Positions 11,050 through 22,030 of a stretch of 64,000 nt of DNA are shown here, piece after piece. The notes beneath the pieces are model-generated. The model ran no database searches and was not told the DNA's origin. It worked only from the letters and a program-made list of their open reading frames with translations. Source of the stretch: Gnetum montanum (Eukaryota; Streptophyta; Gnetopsida; Gnetales; Gnetaceae); the NCBI GenBank assembly GCA_015680685.1, contig MNCI01033474.1:2288097-2352096 (forward strand), given 5' to 3'. How positions within the stretch are numbered: the first letter of the stretch is position 1; every line of letters begins with the position of its first letter. Both the position numbers and the translations under genes were made by a program.

Positions 11050-13660
11050 ATGGATTCATTTTACACAACCACAACCGCCATGGTCGCCGCTGATTTGGGT
11101 GCCACATCTATGAACCCCATTGCCACCACCGGACCAGCTTCTGGTGTTGTAGGACCTCAAGGACCATCACATTGGTCATTGAGACTATAGGGAAAAGATC
11201 CTGTATTTACCGTCATGACCCCTGAGGAATACAACTTCATCTGTGTCAAGATCCAGGTGAAGCTTGCCCTTAGTCGAGCCGAAATCGAAGCGAAACGAAA
11301 TTTTGAAATGATCCACCGAGGGGGTCAGGATTTTACCCCTATAGCCTATGACATCATCCCTTTAACAGACCATCACCATGAAATTATAACACAGTTGGTC
11401 ATGGCTAAGAGTCAGGCTACCTGGGCTATGTTGGAACCCCAGAACGGGGAGGAAGAGGATGATGAGTTTGTGGCCCAGTCTGAGCATTCATACCACACTC
11501 TAAGCCCCCATACCTACCTCAATCCTTCATTCCCTCTCAACGGAGAAGTGGCCCCTCTTAACCCAACCATGACCACACAGACACACATCCCTTTCATCCC
11601 ACAAGCCACCACGTAGTCATCCATCCTACAAGTGCAAATACCCCAAAATAACATGGGGGCAGTCTCGTAACCACGTGTGCTTAGCATTTCGTCGGTGGTT
11701 CTAGCATCCACCGCCCCCCATTTCATCCCTCAGATCCAACCCCATGCCATATCCACAACTCGCCCGATGCAGACTTTATCGCTTCCACCCCCCGAACCCA
11801 ACAAATCACTACCTTCGTTTAGCCACAAACGTCCGTCCAACAGCCCGCTGTGAGTCAGTGGACCATCCTCGCGGTACAACATAACCAGTTTGAGGTATAT
11901 GGTGTGCAACCATCGGTTGCACCCGCAACGCATGTTCCGTAGATGGTCCCACAATATCCCTATCCTTATCCCACACAGCCAGTGGCGGCTAACTTCTCTT
12001 CTCAAACCAGTGGGTGGTGGTCCTTACAGGTCCCCCTATCTGTAGGGATCCCCACCCCACCGTCTACTAGCCAGACTATTCCTCCGTTTCCACTTCCCGG
12101 CACCGCTCCCCCAGTTCAACCCCCTATGCCTTCCACACAAACATCTTCATCGACTAGCTTAGATCAGGCCTTCTTGCTTATTCAGACCCTCACTGAGGAG
12201 GTTAGGCATCTTAAGGTCACTGGCTCAGACACTGTACAGATCATGGACTTCTACCAAGATGATCCTATTAGTCCAGCGGTCCCCATGCTGTCGTTACAGC
12301 CAGGGATGTCCTTACCTCATTTTACCAAGTATAATGGGGAAGGAGATCCTAACGCTCACTTGGTCACCTTCAGATCTGAATCCTTGTTGCTGCAATAGTG
12401 GCCTCACACAATTATCCGCGTCTTTGCTATGTCTCTGACAGGGAAAGCTCTAGATTGGTATCGAGCCCTCCCACGCTCTTCCATTTCAACCTTGGAAGAG
12501 CTGCTGACACAATTCGTGACTCGCTTTAAATACAACTTAAAGCTGGAAGTCACATTAGATCAAATCATGGGAGTGAAACAAGACCCTCTTGAACCAGTCC
12601 AGAAGTTCATACAGCGCTGGAGTGCTACCTTGAATGAAATCCGTGAGCCAATCGCGGAGCCACACTTACTGGCCATCTTCAAAGGAGTAGTCAATGAATT
12701 TATCAAGTCAAAGTTGTATTATCTTTCCCCTAACTCCTTACATCAGGCCTTCGCCCAAACTAAAAGCATCCAAGATGCTACGGAGGCCAGCAAAGACCCG
12801 GCGTATGTCGCCTATAAGAACGCTCACAACAAAGGCAAGGATAAAGGTAAAGCGACGACAACGACAGTAGCTGCGCTGGCCGAGGGCACAAAGAACAAGA
12901 ATAAGAAGGCACCTATGGTACCTCCTGAGACCACGGCCAATGCAGGCAGCACCAGCCAAGACACAGATGCCCCTGAAGGGCCACCCAGCCAAAACCAAAC
13001 TTTGAGCGTAAAGATCGCTCAAAGTATATAGCCCTGCCTGTAAAACACTCAGAACTATTGAAACAATTGTTAGGGGCAGGATACATTCAACCCAAAAGGG
13101 TATCCGAAGAAGCTCTGAAGCATCACAGACGTCATTGTGAACTGCTGAAGAATCCTTCTTTAGCCCTACCTAACGAACCACCAGTTCTGAAATCTTTTAG
13201 GCTAGACCGTTTCTGTGACTACCACTAGTTGTGTGGTCACGACACAGATTGCTGCTGGGCGTTGAAGTATGACATTCAATGCATGATCGACGATGGTCAT
13301 TTAAAACTAGACGGCAGTAGTCCAATGCGTCCGGAAAACCAAGCATTGCACGTGTATAAGGATTCGTTGAATGCAAACAATGCACCCTATACAATCAACG
13401 TGGTGTGTACGGACAGTGAGAGGAAGGTACCACCCAAACAACCTTTTGTTTTGCGTGTACCTACAAGCTCACCAAGGGGGAAAAATCTTTCGTTGGCAGC
13501 TGGTGGTATCTCGAGGCCACCCTTCATCATTCGGGCACCTTCTCAGAATGCCACTCAGCCACGTAGTAACAGCAAAGCCGCAGCTTCGTCCGTGCCCACG
13601 CCTAGGGCACCTTTCATTATCAGGGTGCCAAAACCATTGGCTGCTCCTCCTACACAGGGG
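11050..13660 (+). pseudogene. Gag of the Tat element, with zinc-knuckle-like motif
   Basis: Begins at ATG 11050 ('MDSFYTTTTAMVAADLGA'). An N-terminal part reads to 11616, then a Pro/Gln-rich linker (11860-12170). The retrotransposon gag core is at about 12240-12800: 'FTKYNGEGDPNAHLVTFRSE', 'MSLTGKALDWYRALPRSSIS', 'LLTQFVTRFKYNLKL'. A Lys/Ala-rich tail follows, then a cysteine/histidine motif at 13210-13262 of the form CDYH-x-x-CGHDTDCC, typical of Tat gag. Stops at 11188 (TAG), 11614 (TAG), 12396 (TAG), 13227 (TAG) and 13661 (TAG) are each one C-to-T from CAG; shifts fall near 11840 and 13030. If intact it would package element RNA. Confidence 0.9.
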
Positions 13661-14027
13661 TAGACCTCTAATCAAAACCGCCAGTCATCACCTGACAAAC
13701 AAAAGGGAGAGGACACATCTGTTAATGCCACAAAAGACCACTTTATGCTCGGCTTTCCTAAGCCTAGGCTCGTGGCCTCTGTGCCTTCGCCTGTACCTCA
13801 GAGGCAGGATAAAGGTGCAGAAATGCAGCCACCTCCTCTCTGCAAGAAAAAGAACAACCCCCCCCCTGACACCATTCCACCTTGGGAGTTTCGTCTCTTG
13901 GGATGAATGGAAGAAGACAAGGGGAATTAACAACCTAGCTGAGAGAAGGATCTCCTCGACGCGTTTACGCAGGTCAAACGGGCTCTAAAACAAAAAAAAT
14001 ACAACTCTGAGCCTCTATGACCTGCTC

Positions 14028-14840
14028 ATGACATCCCGAGAACACCGTGAGGATATGGTCCGCATGTTGACATCCATACCTGTGGATGAAAACTTACCAG
14101 CGGAGGAGGAAGCGATACACGCTGTCATGTTTCCTTTCGAAGCTGAGCAGCCTAAGCCTGCCCCGCTGACCTTTCACGACGAGTCCATCAAAGATGATCC
14201 TGAGAAAGGTCAGGTGACAACTAAACTAATGTTCATCACCATTCGGGTCGGTCAGTACCAGATCTGGAGGGTACACGTGGATGACGGAGCAGCTACAAAT
14301 GTCATTCCTTATCCCATTGTGGATAGGTTGGGTCTGGTCGACCAGATCAGTTCCACAATGATAGCATGCGTAAAGTCGTTCAATGAAGCAAGGGTTCAGG
14401 TCAAAGGGACGGTGCGTATCGAGTTTGTGGCAGGAGATCAATTCCCAACAGATGCCACATTCCTAGTCGTCGAGGAGATGCCTGGCTTCAACTTGATCTT
14501 AGGGAGGTCCTCGTTAGCCCAACTGAGGGCGGTTTCATCACCGATACATCAGGAAATACACCTACCTTATGCCGGAGGGGAGGTTGTAATACGCGGCAAT
14601 GAAATCGCCCCCAGGACTGTCAATAACATTGAAGAAGAACAGGGTGCGGAGATAGAAACATCAGATGATCAAACCCATCCCCGAATCCCTCAACAAACTG
14701 AAACCAATGATGACAGTCTAGCTTGGGCTAACCTACCATTTCAGGATGGCGGCATGGAGGAGTTAGATCGTAAAGCCCCCTGCCCTTACGCAACTCTGAA
14801 CGTGAAGGCCATTAAGAAACAATTACAGATTAGCGGTTGA
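14028..14840 (+). CDS. Retroviral-type aspartic protease of the Tat element
   Basis: An uninterrupted 270-codon frame. Upstream residues in the same frame ('KQKKYNSEPLYDLL') suggest the true protein is longer. The active-site loop is 'VHVDDGAATNVIPYPIVDRL' (residues ~83-102); the usual D-T/S-G is D-D-G here, and many Tat elements have D-G-G at this site. The flap/core region contains 'FNLILGRSSLAQL', the conserved ILGR of retropepsins. It would release gag and pol proteins from the polyprotein. The frame ends with TGA at 14838; to reach RT at 19881 the transcript needs splicing or another bypass. The C-terminal part (Glu/Asp-rich, then 'CPYATLNVKAIKKQLQISG') is less typical. Confidence 0.85.
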   Translation: MTSREHREDMVRMLTSIPVDENLPAEEEAIHAVMFPFEAEQPKPAPLTFHDESIKDDPEKGQVTTKLMFITIRVGQYQIWRVHVDDGAATNVIPYPIVDRLGLVDQISSTMIACVKSFNEARVQVKGTVRIEFVAGDQFPTDATFLVVEEMPGFNLILGRSSLAQLRAVSSPIHQEIHLPYAGGEVVIRGNEIAPRTVNNIEEEQGAEIETSDDQTHPRIPQQTETNDDSLAWANLPFQDGGMEELDRKAPCPYATLNVKAIKKQLQISG

Positions 14841-15444
14841 ACTGAATGGCATTTACGCACATTATCATATTTTTACCAATTATCGCCGTTTACATTTAGC
14901 AGTCAGTCTTCATCCAATACATATCTACGCTATAGAAATTTTCAATGTTTACACTTACCATTCCTTATGCTATTGCATTTCTATTATGTACGCTATTTAT
15001 GTCTTTTGATCACTTTAGTCCAATTACGCAGAAAAATACATTACCATCAATTATGCTTTCTATATTACGCAAAGGGCCCACGACGGCCTTAAACTAGTGA
15101 TGGCCCATAATGGCCTAAAACTAGCCAAGGTCCGCAATGGCCTAAAACTAGCCTTGGCCCGCAATGCCTAAAACTAGCTTTCAGATTACGCAAATGCCCA
15201 TGACAGCCCGCAATGGCCTAAAACTAGTGATGGCCCGCTATGGCCTTAAACTGGCAATTTCATTCTGTCGCAACATAACTTAAGCAAAATCGTTAACAAC
15301 TACGCTTACGCTTTGCAGATAAAAACACAAAAGATAAAAATATAAATAACATTTAAAATCACCAGAAAATCTCATAGCTAGTCTCTCAGTCATTCACAGA
15401 ACCATTGTTTGACTACAACCAATAAAACCATGCGTAAAGCACAA
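14841..15444. other. Noncoding spacer with tandem repeats after protease
   Basis: No coding frame on either strand. It contains scattered TTACGC words (14850-15070), the 'ggcctaaaactagc' tandem array (15066-15255), and then the 3' flank of the antisense gene, whose stop codon is at 15445-15447. It is probably the 5' part of the sense intron and the 3' untranslated region of the antisense gene at once. Confidence 0.6.
15066..15255. repeat. Tandem array of 'tggcccgcaatggcctaaaactagc' type, about 30-bp unit
   Basis: Six or seven imperfect units carrying 'ggcc(t)taaactag', preceded by 'gcccacgacgg', 'gcccataat', 'gtccgcaat', 'gcccgcaat' and 'gcccgctat' variants. The core recurs in the left relic (1298-1375), and a related 'taaaactggca' core recurs at 23345-23900 downstream of integrase. 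Confidence 0.82.
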
Positions 15445-18400
15445 TTACGCATCTCCCCTGATGCCACTGTCACCTGTATCTCTCAAGTCAGGCTCTAGAC
15501 CTAATAAATCATTGTCTAGTGGTCCTTCTCTTCTGGGAAGTATTCCTTCATGAGGAATTTCCTCTTCATGAGGCTCTTGCTCTAGCACCGGCCCCACAGG
15601 AGGATGCTCTTCATCACTACGTCCCTCTTTTTGTACTTGCTCCTCAGCTGGCTCACCTTCTTTATCCTCTTCTGGTACCTAGATACAGAGAACATATTCG
15701 CAACGCAAAACTTGATAACACAATCAGAAAATTCAGATTTAGCCATGCTTAAACTTACTCGCGATGGCCCTACTTCTACAGCAAAGGGAAGCTTTTCTAA
15801 GCTAGCCCACAAGCGCACCATGATCTCATCCTCAGTCAGGTCAGACCACACTCCATCTCCTAGAGTAGCTCTAGCCTTCACCTTCCTTTTCTCCACGCTA
15901 GTCCAGCGAGGTAGTCTTGCCCCTGGGGAGAGTCATCTCCCTTTCCGTGGACGCACTTACAGTCACCTGCTCTTGGAACTTCTTGAAGACTTTGGATGCT
16001 ACAATGACGTCAAGGAAGACTCGCAAGGATTGAGCTTCGACGGCAGAATCACGGTAATGCTTACGATAAGCGATGCTTTCTCGCTTATACAAATGCTTGT
16101 GGTCCTTTTTCTTCTGCCCCCATTCTTGCACACTTGCGCAGAAATCCCTCCAGTTCTGGCTTTTCTGAGCTAACAGCTCTATCTACATCCACTGCTCCAC
16201 CAACGCCCGACTGGTTTGCACACTATTCTTGATTGCAGTCCAATAACGGGAGTAGTCAATAATAGCAGTACACCAGTCCTTGTCCCCTATTTCCCGCTCC
16301 TGTAGGAACTTGCATCGCGACTTTAGGTCTCCAACCTCTTTGGTCAGAGACTCATTCTTCTTCTCTAACCTCTACACCCTTTTCTAGAGGTTTTCATTTA
16401 CACCCTTACTCTCCCATAAGGAGTGAGTCGAGCATAACGCACATTTACGCATCTCTTCATAAATGTTGCATGGCATGACCACCCCATCTGATGGAGGCTC
16501 CACCGTGTCCAACTCAATGGACTCCGTTGGGTCCCATCGAAGGCGAGCTCCTAACAGCAAACGTTGTCAATATTTTTATGAAACATTACCACTGTATAAT
16601 AAAATAAACCTATTATAGTAACAACATACCAGCTTCAGGATCGACATGCTCGAGGCGCTCGATCATATCGCTAACAACACCTTCCATGAAGGCGAACTTG
16701 TTAGGAAAGTCTCTCCACGCTCTGCTCACAGCGACCGACGTGGATGTATCCTCTTCTCTTGTAGCGTGGTCAAGTTAGAAATTTTGACCACTAATAGAAC
16801 TCTTCAAAGTTTCCTACACGCTCATTACCTCTACCGGTGACAATGAGGAGCCCGCCAACATCTCCTGCCTCCTCCCTTGCTTCATGCACAAGAGTCTGTG
16901 CATCGCTTGTCCCACGAGTTGGGGCCTCTTCATGCACATGAGTCTGTGCATCGCTTGTCCCACCAGCTGGGGCCTCTTCACGCATAAGCGTCTGTGCATC
17001 GCTCATCCTAACAGCTCGGGCCTCCTCTTCTAAAACTGGGACCCTTCCCCACGAATTAGTATCACTGCCCCTGTTTCAGGGGTCAGCTGCTCCGTAACTT
17101 TCTCTGGTCATATCACATAAATACACTTAGTACAATTCAAAATATCCTAAATAAACATTGCGTAATACAACTTTCAATACATTTCTTCCACGCTTACTAG
17201 GTGGAGGTTTACTCCGCTGAACTCTGACTTCCACGGTTCGACCTGTGCCACTCCCAGGCTCCACAGAGGCCTCAGTTAAACGAAGCCTTTTGCGCGGAGC
17301 TGAAGTCTCTACAATTTCTGTTGCCAAACATTTCCCTCATAAGGCATCACCAGTGTAAGTGGGCATTATCCTGCCTACGTTGTCAGGGCCTCGTATTTGC
17401 GACGCTGCCAAATCCTTGGTCGTTATCGACAAAGATTCCCCAATCCCTTCCGGAGGATCCTGTCCATGGGTAGTGCTGAAAATGTGGGTAATCCAAGGTC
17501 TGGAAAGCTGGTCTCGGTCCTGCTGCACCCAGACCCCATTCCTTTGGATGACCAAGAATTCAGCAAAACGCCAAAGGCAGGCTATGAAGAAGGCGTAATG
17601 CACGTTGAAATGAGACTCGAGCTTCTTGCGAAGCCTGATCATCTCAGTGCGTAGCCCTTCAACAAAATAGCTTGCCAAGTTGAACTGGGTCCCTTCTTCC
17701 AAAACCTCCCGCATAATACGCGTCTACTCTACAGAAAAGAACCTCCCTTGTGAGAGCATTTTGGAGAAGGCCCGGGCCCGGAAAAGGGGATAAATTATCT
17801 TGGCGATTTCTAGTTGGATTCTTTCACGAGGGATCCCTTTAGTCTCCTTCTTGACCCCTACCCACTCCTCTAGCCATTCCTAATAGGAGAGACTCCTCTT
17901 CGCCTTTTCCTCTATGGGAAGGCCGTCAGAGGGGACGCAGAAAAGGTCTACAAAGAGCTTAGCGTCAATGTCAAAATTTACACGTACGTGGTGCACGTGC
18001 ATGCAAAAATGCTCTACCCTTTCGCTAAAGGAGTTGACCAGGGTTAACATTTCACTAGTGGGGACATCAGGAGTTGCGGCTAAAAATAAATGCATTAGCC
18101 TCGCTTCTCGGATCTTGGTGACCACCACAACTGGGGCCGCCGCGTGGCCGAGCCAGCGTTGTGCATCCTTGATGTCGCCGTAGCGGAAGAGGAGGGTAGT
18201 CGCCTCGCGGTAGGAAATTGTAAAGGTAATCTCCCAGGATTTCCTGACTAAACAATGTAAGACACATGTTGAACAAAAATACTATTACGTGACATTCACA
18301 ATTCATAATTACACCACGCAACAATAGAATACGCAGTAGTGTTACCAAGTCCAAATGGCAAAGGAAATTGAGGAAGTTGCCTCTGCACATCCTCAACGGT

Positions 18401-19446
18401 AAGGGGTGGATCCAAGGTCCAATCGTCATGTAGCCACCCGAGATTCTGGCAATTCTCGAAAGCGTCAGCATAACGAGTGGGGTACTGATGAATGTCGAAG
18501 CCGATCTGCCCCATCACACCAGCGTGTACGTTGCTTGTTGAGGTAAACGCCTTTATCGCCGTTTCGGTCCATGACAAAGTATCACCATCCTCCACTAACC
18601 TGTTCTCATGAATAACAAGCCTGTACCATACCACATAGGCTTATCTTATGCTTTACAAAACTCAGACAATAGACATATAATGACTACATAGCCAACAAAA
18701 CCACTTACTCGCCTGAGTAGTACAGTGTGCCTGGTGGGCTCTGGAAATAGGTCAAGACATGACGAGCCACAAACAGAGTGTTGTATGCATGATAGCAGCT
18801 AAACTGGGCCATTTCCCAGATCCAACTTAAATAGCTTAAACCTCGGGCGCTAAGTTCTCGGTCCTGGGGATGACCGGTGTCGATGGCCCCATCTGTCAAG
18901 AAAGCCAGAATCCCCTGTGTAGAACCTACTAACAGGTGCTCCAAAATGGCACCAGCAATATCTCCTGACAAATTAGACCATATAATAATGCTGTAGTTAT
19001 GCAGCATAAAACCCCAACGATATCTAAGATGATCAAGACAGGCCTTAACATGAAACTGTATAGAAAATGCAATAGACAGATCAACGTCTAGATACACATT
19101 TACATGTTTAAATACAGAAAACCTACAAATTACGCTTAGCTATTCATGTCGAAATCGCCCAAACCCTTGCAACAGCGCAAGGTTTGTCCCCGACAACAGC
19201 GATAGATGCAACCCCATTAAACCCTTGTCTTAACGCGAGGTCCATAGTTTAAAACCCTCATTTACGCGAACGACGCTACAACAATAAACACTGCTAGAAT
19301 AACACAAATACGCGAGGGATGGTCTACCGGTTCAAAGGCGTAGGATCCCTCACTTCGACCACTACCTGCGAAGCACGCTGCAGATTCTCTTGCACCTCGT
19401 CGATCTTACCCAATTTCGCATTCTTCCTCTTCACTTTAGGCACCAT
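15445..19446 (-). pseudogene. Antisense, multi-intron gene inside the Tat element (unknown protein)
   Basis: Minus-strand model. Exon 1 starts at ATG 19446 and ends 19328; exon 2 19122-18710; exon 3 18620-18346; exon 4 18247-17198; exon 5 from 17103; exon 6 to 16630; exon 7 from 16550; exon 8 to 15759; exon 9 15678-15445 (TAA). Introns of 205, 89, 98, 94, 79 and 80 bp all begin GT and end AG; donors include 'gagtaagtgg' and 'ctggtatgtt'. Frame is kept across introns 1, 2, 3, the one at 16.6 kb and the last one; joints after exon 4, between exons 5 and 6, and near 15.9 kb are unresolved. About 1100 residues. Features: basic start ('MVPKVKRKNAKLGK'), a 16-residue repeat ('SDAQTLMREEAPAGGT') in exon 5, a coiled coil in exon 7 ('RLEKKNESLTKEVGDLKSRC') and an acidic tail in exon 9. 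In-frame stops in exons 4 and 7 are TAG or TGA. I do not recognise the family. Antisense ORFs are known in some Tat elements, but usually 3' of pol. Confidence 0.72.
16870..17006 (-). repeat. 48-bp in-frame tandem repeat in antisense exon 5
   Basis: Nearly three units on the minus strand encode a 16-residue repeat beginning 'SDAQT' ('SDAQTLMREEAPAGGT', 'SDAQTHVHEEAPTRGT', then a partial third). The unit length is a multiple of three, so the array preserves the antisense frame. This supports coding use of the minus strand. Confidence 0.75.
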
Positions 19447-19867
19447 GATCACAGTTTCTTCAAAACTTTTATAGTTTTGCACCTTCACGTATTTGTAAAC
19501 TATGCGCTCCAATCTTTTGCTCCTCTTCCTCTTGCTTTATCACAATTAGGAATTTGAATTCACAACAGCCAACAGATCGTTCTTACTGAAAACTACTTAC
19601 ATATATGCGAAAATTACCGACTTGATATTCAATTTCAGCGAGACTTTCCTAAATGCTGGTATCAATAGAATACGAAACCCAAAAATCAAGGTATTAATGT
19701 GGCAAATTTCGCATGCGCCACTATCCGAAATGACATTAAACTACCACATCTTATCGCCTCGTAATTGGGTAGCAGTAATTACAGCTTGTTCATAATATTC
19801 AAAATTCAGTTAGCTTTCCACGTTCGACAACACCACGTCATGCTTTCTCTTAATCATTTACGCATTT

Positions 19868-19881
19868 GGCGATTTTGCAGG
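19868..19881 (+). other. Candidate 3' splice site before the RT frame (Ogre-type intron)
   Basis: 'ggcgattttgcag' followed by G at 19881 is a strong plant acceptor. The codon beginning at 19881 is in the same frame as the RT ORF at 20166, and the peptide after it ('DGWQMDATFSVPLTLTGPYG') continues into the leader conserved in the relic at 1505. Ogre elements are known to carry an intron between protease and RT. The matching donor is not resolved; it would lie at or after the end of the protease near 14.8 kb. Confidence 0.6.
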
Positions 19882-21540
19882 ATGGTTGGCAAATGGATGC
19901 AACGTTTTCAGTACCTCTAACTTTGACAGGCCCATACGGGAGAGTAGTTAGGAAATTTGATCTTACACTAGTAGAAATTAACCCTCCCTTTGATGACGTA
20001 ATCATAGCCACGTCGGAAACGTCCCCAGAATGGCCAGAATAGTCGACGCGCACGCTAGACCTGGAGGCTGGAGACATAACCGAAGACCCCCTCAATGAGG
20101 TTTCTGTTGTTACGCATAAGGGTGAGGCCTAAACGCTTAAAGTTAGTTCTTTACTAGACCAGAAAATGCACGACTCTATAAAACAGGTCCTTCAGGAAAA
20201 CATCGCGGTATTTGCATGGTCATACGAGGATATGCCGGGACTAGATCCCAAGCTAATTCAGCATAACATAATCTTAGACCCGCAGATCAAAGCAATTAAG
20301 CAAAAGGTACAAAAAATCAAACCAGAGATTGCGCTAGCCGTGCGTGATAAGATCACCAAACTGTATCAGGTTGGTTTCATCCGCGTGGTCGATTACTCGG
20401 ATTGGGTATCTAATATTGTAGTCGTTCCAAAGAAGACCGGAAGCATACGCATTTGCATAGACTTCCGAGATTTAAATAAGGCCACAATCAAGGATAACTT
20501 CCAACTACCAAGTATCGACCAACTAGTCGATACGACAGCTGGGCATGCGCTTCTATCCTTCATGGATGGCTTTTCGGGCTATAATTAGATTCGCATCAAC
20601 CTAGAACATCAATTGACCACAACGTTCATGATGCCCTGGGGCACCTTTTGCTACACCATGATGCCTTTTGGCTTAAAAAACGTCGGAGCAACGTATCAAC
20701 GAGCCATGACATACATCTTTAGCGATTACCTCTTAGGGAGACTAAATGATTATGTTGACGATATAGCTGTTAAGTCTTTAAAGTCAGAAGATCATTCAGA
20801 AGACCTAGAGTTAGTCCTTAAAAGATGCTCCAAATACGATCTCTGGCTTAACCCAAAGAAGTGCGTATTCGGAGTCAAAACCGGACGCATGCTAGGGTTT
20901 GTGGTGTCAGAAACCAGCATACGAGTAGACCCTGATAAGGTCAAAGCCATTGTTGAGTTAACGCCTCCTACAAACCTCAAACAATTACGCGGGTTACAAG
21001 GACGATTACAGTTTATCCGTTGGTTCATCTCGAGATTAACCGACAAGTTACACCCTATGCAACATTTGCTCAAAAAGGGGGTTAATTTCGAATGGACGGA
21101 CGATTGTCAGCGTGTGTTTGACAGCCTAAAATAGGAACTCCAACACTTACCAACAGTTTTCCCACCGCAAAGGGATCTACCATTTTACATCTACCTCGTA
21201 ACTTCGGACATAGCCTTAGCAGCATTACTCTACCAAAGAAGGGGCGATGGGTCGGAAGTACCCATCTACTACTTGAGTCATGCTCTATGTGCGTATGAAA
21301 CGAAGTAGAGTGTAATTGCTTAGCATTAGTATTTACGCTCAAAAAGTGTAGACATTACCTTTTCCGTAGCCAATTTAACAGCATCTGTAAAAATAACATC
21401 CTTAGGGCCATTACGCATAACCTATACGAAAGTAGCAGAATAGCTCGCTGGAAGGCTATCACGGTAGAATTCGATCTGCATTATATTGGCCAATCTTCTA
21501 CGAAAGGCCAGGCGATAGCTAACCAGTTAGTGACGTCACC
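19881..21540 (+). pseudogene. Tat element reverse transcriptase and gypsy RNase H
   Basis: One frame with few breaks: stops at 20039 (TAG), 20129 (TAA), 20586 (TAG) and 21132 (TAG), then a shift near 21310. Motifs in order: 'VFAWSYEDMPGLDPK', 'RICIDFRDLNKATIKDNFQL', 'FMDGFSGYN', 'FGLKNVGATYQRAMTYIF', catalytic 'YVDDIAV' near 20752, then the connection ('LRGLQGRLQFIRWF'). RNase H follows ('LPFYIYLVTSDIALAALLYQ', 'VPIYYLSHAL') and ends with 'LHYIGQSSTKGQAIANQLV' at about 21480-21535. It would copy element RNA to DNA and remove the RNA strand. Confidence 0.92.
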
Positions 21541-22030
21541 TATTGACAGTCAGGCAACCATAGAGCCTGAGTTTCCAGACGAACAGGTACATAGTTTAAG
21601 CCCTGTCTTAACAGGCCCCAAAGCGACGTTGTATTTTGATGGAGCTTCAACCGCTAGAGGTGGCAGTGCTGCCACAGTTATTACGCTATCACTTGAGGAT
21701 GTGCATGTTCATGCTTATCGCATCAACATGGCAGAGTACGAGGGGCTTCTCAGGGGATTACTAGCCACCAGCGAACTCGATGTTCGACACTTGGTAATTA
21801 AAGGTGATTCGATGCTCGTCATTAATCAAGTCACAGGATTCTACGCCTGCAAAGCTGTACACTTACAGCCCTACTGCGATATGGCTAAAGATCTTTTGAA
21901 GCGGTTCATGACCATCGATGCCCAACACGTGTCACGAACCGATAACACACTGGCTGACGCACTGGCTACATTGGCTTTGAACATGCCGTCACACCTACTC
22001 GACACGTGTCCCACACTAATAACAGATTGT
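21541..22030 (+). CDS. Second, archaeal-type RNase H domain of the Tat element
   Basis: Open within the frame 21530-22357. The domain starts near 'ATLYFDGASTARGG' and shows the acidic residues expected of RNase H: D in 'YFDGAS', E in 'MAEYEGLLRGL', D in 'VIKGDSMLVINQVTG', D in 'HVSRTDNTLADALATLA'. A second RNase H of this type between the gypsy RNase H and integrase is the established hallmark of the Tat lineage. All four catalytic acids are preserved and the domain has no stop, unlike its neighbours. Confidence 0.9.

Noticed and set aside
13371-13988. 205-codon plus-strand ORF overlapping gag.
   Set aside because: Shifted frame of the Tat gag, rich in Leu/Arg/His without motifs. The other frame carries the Cys/His motif and Pro-rich linker.
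15604-16173. 189-codon plus-strand ORF.
   Set aside because: Mirror of antisense exons 7-9. The hydrophobic composition is what reversed Lys/Glu-rich coding gives.
17359-17654. Plus-strand frames of 79 and 85 codons in the protease-RT interval.
   Set aside because: They lie opposite exon 4 of the antisense gene, whose minus-strand frame is far longer and continuous over 1 kb.
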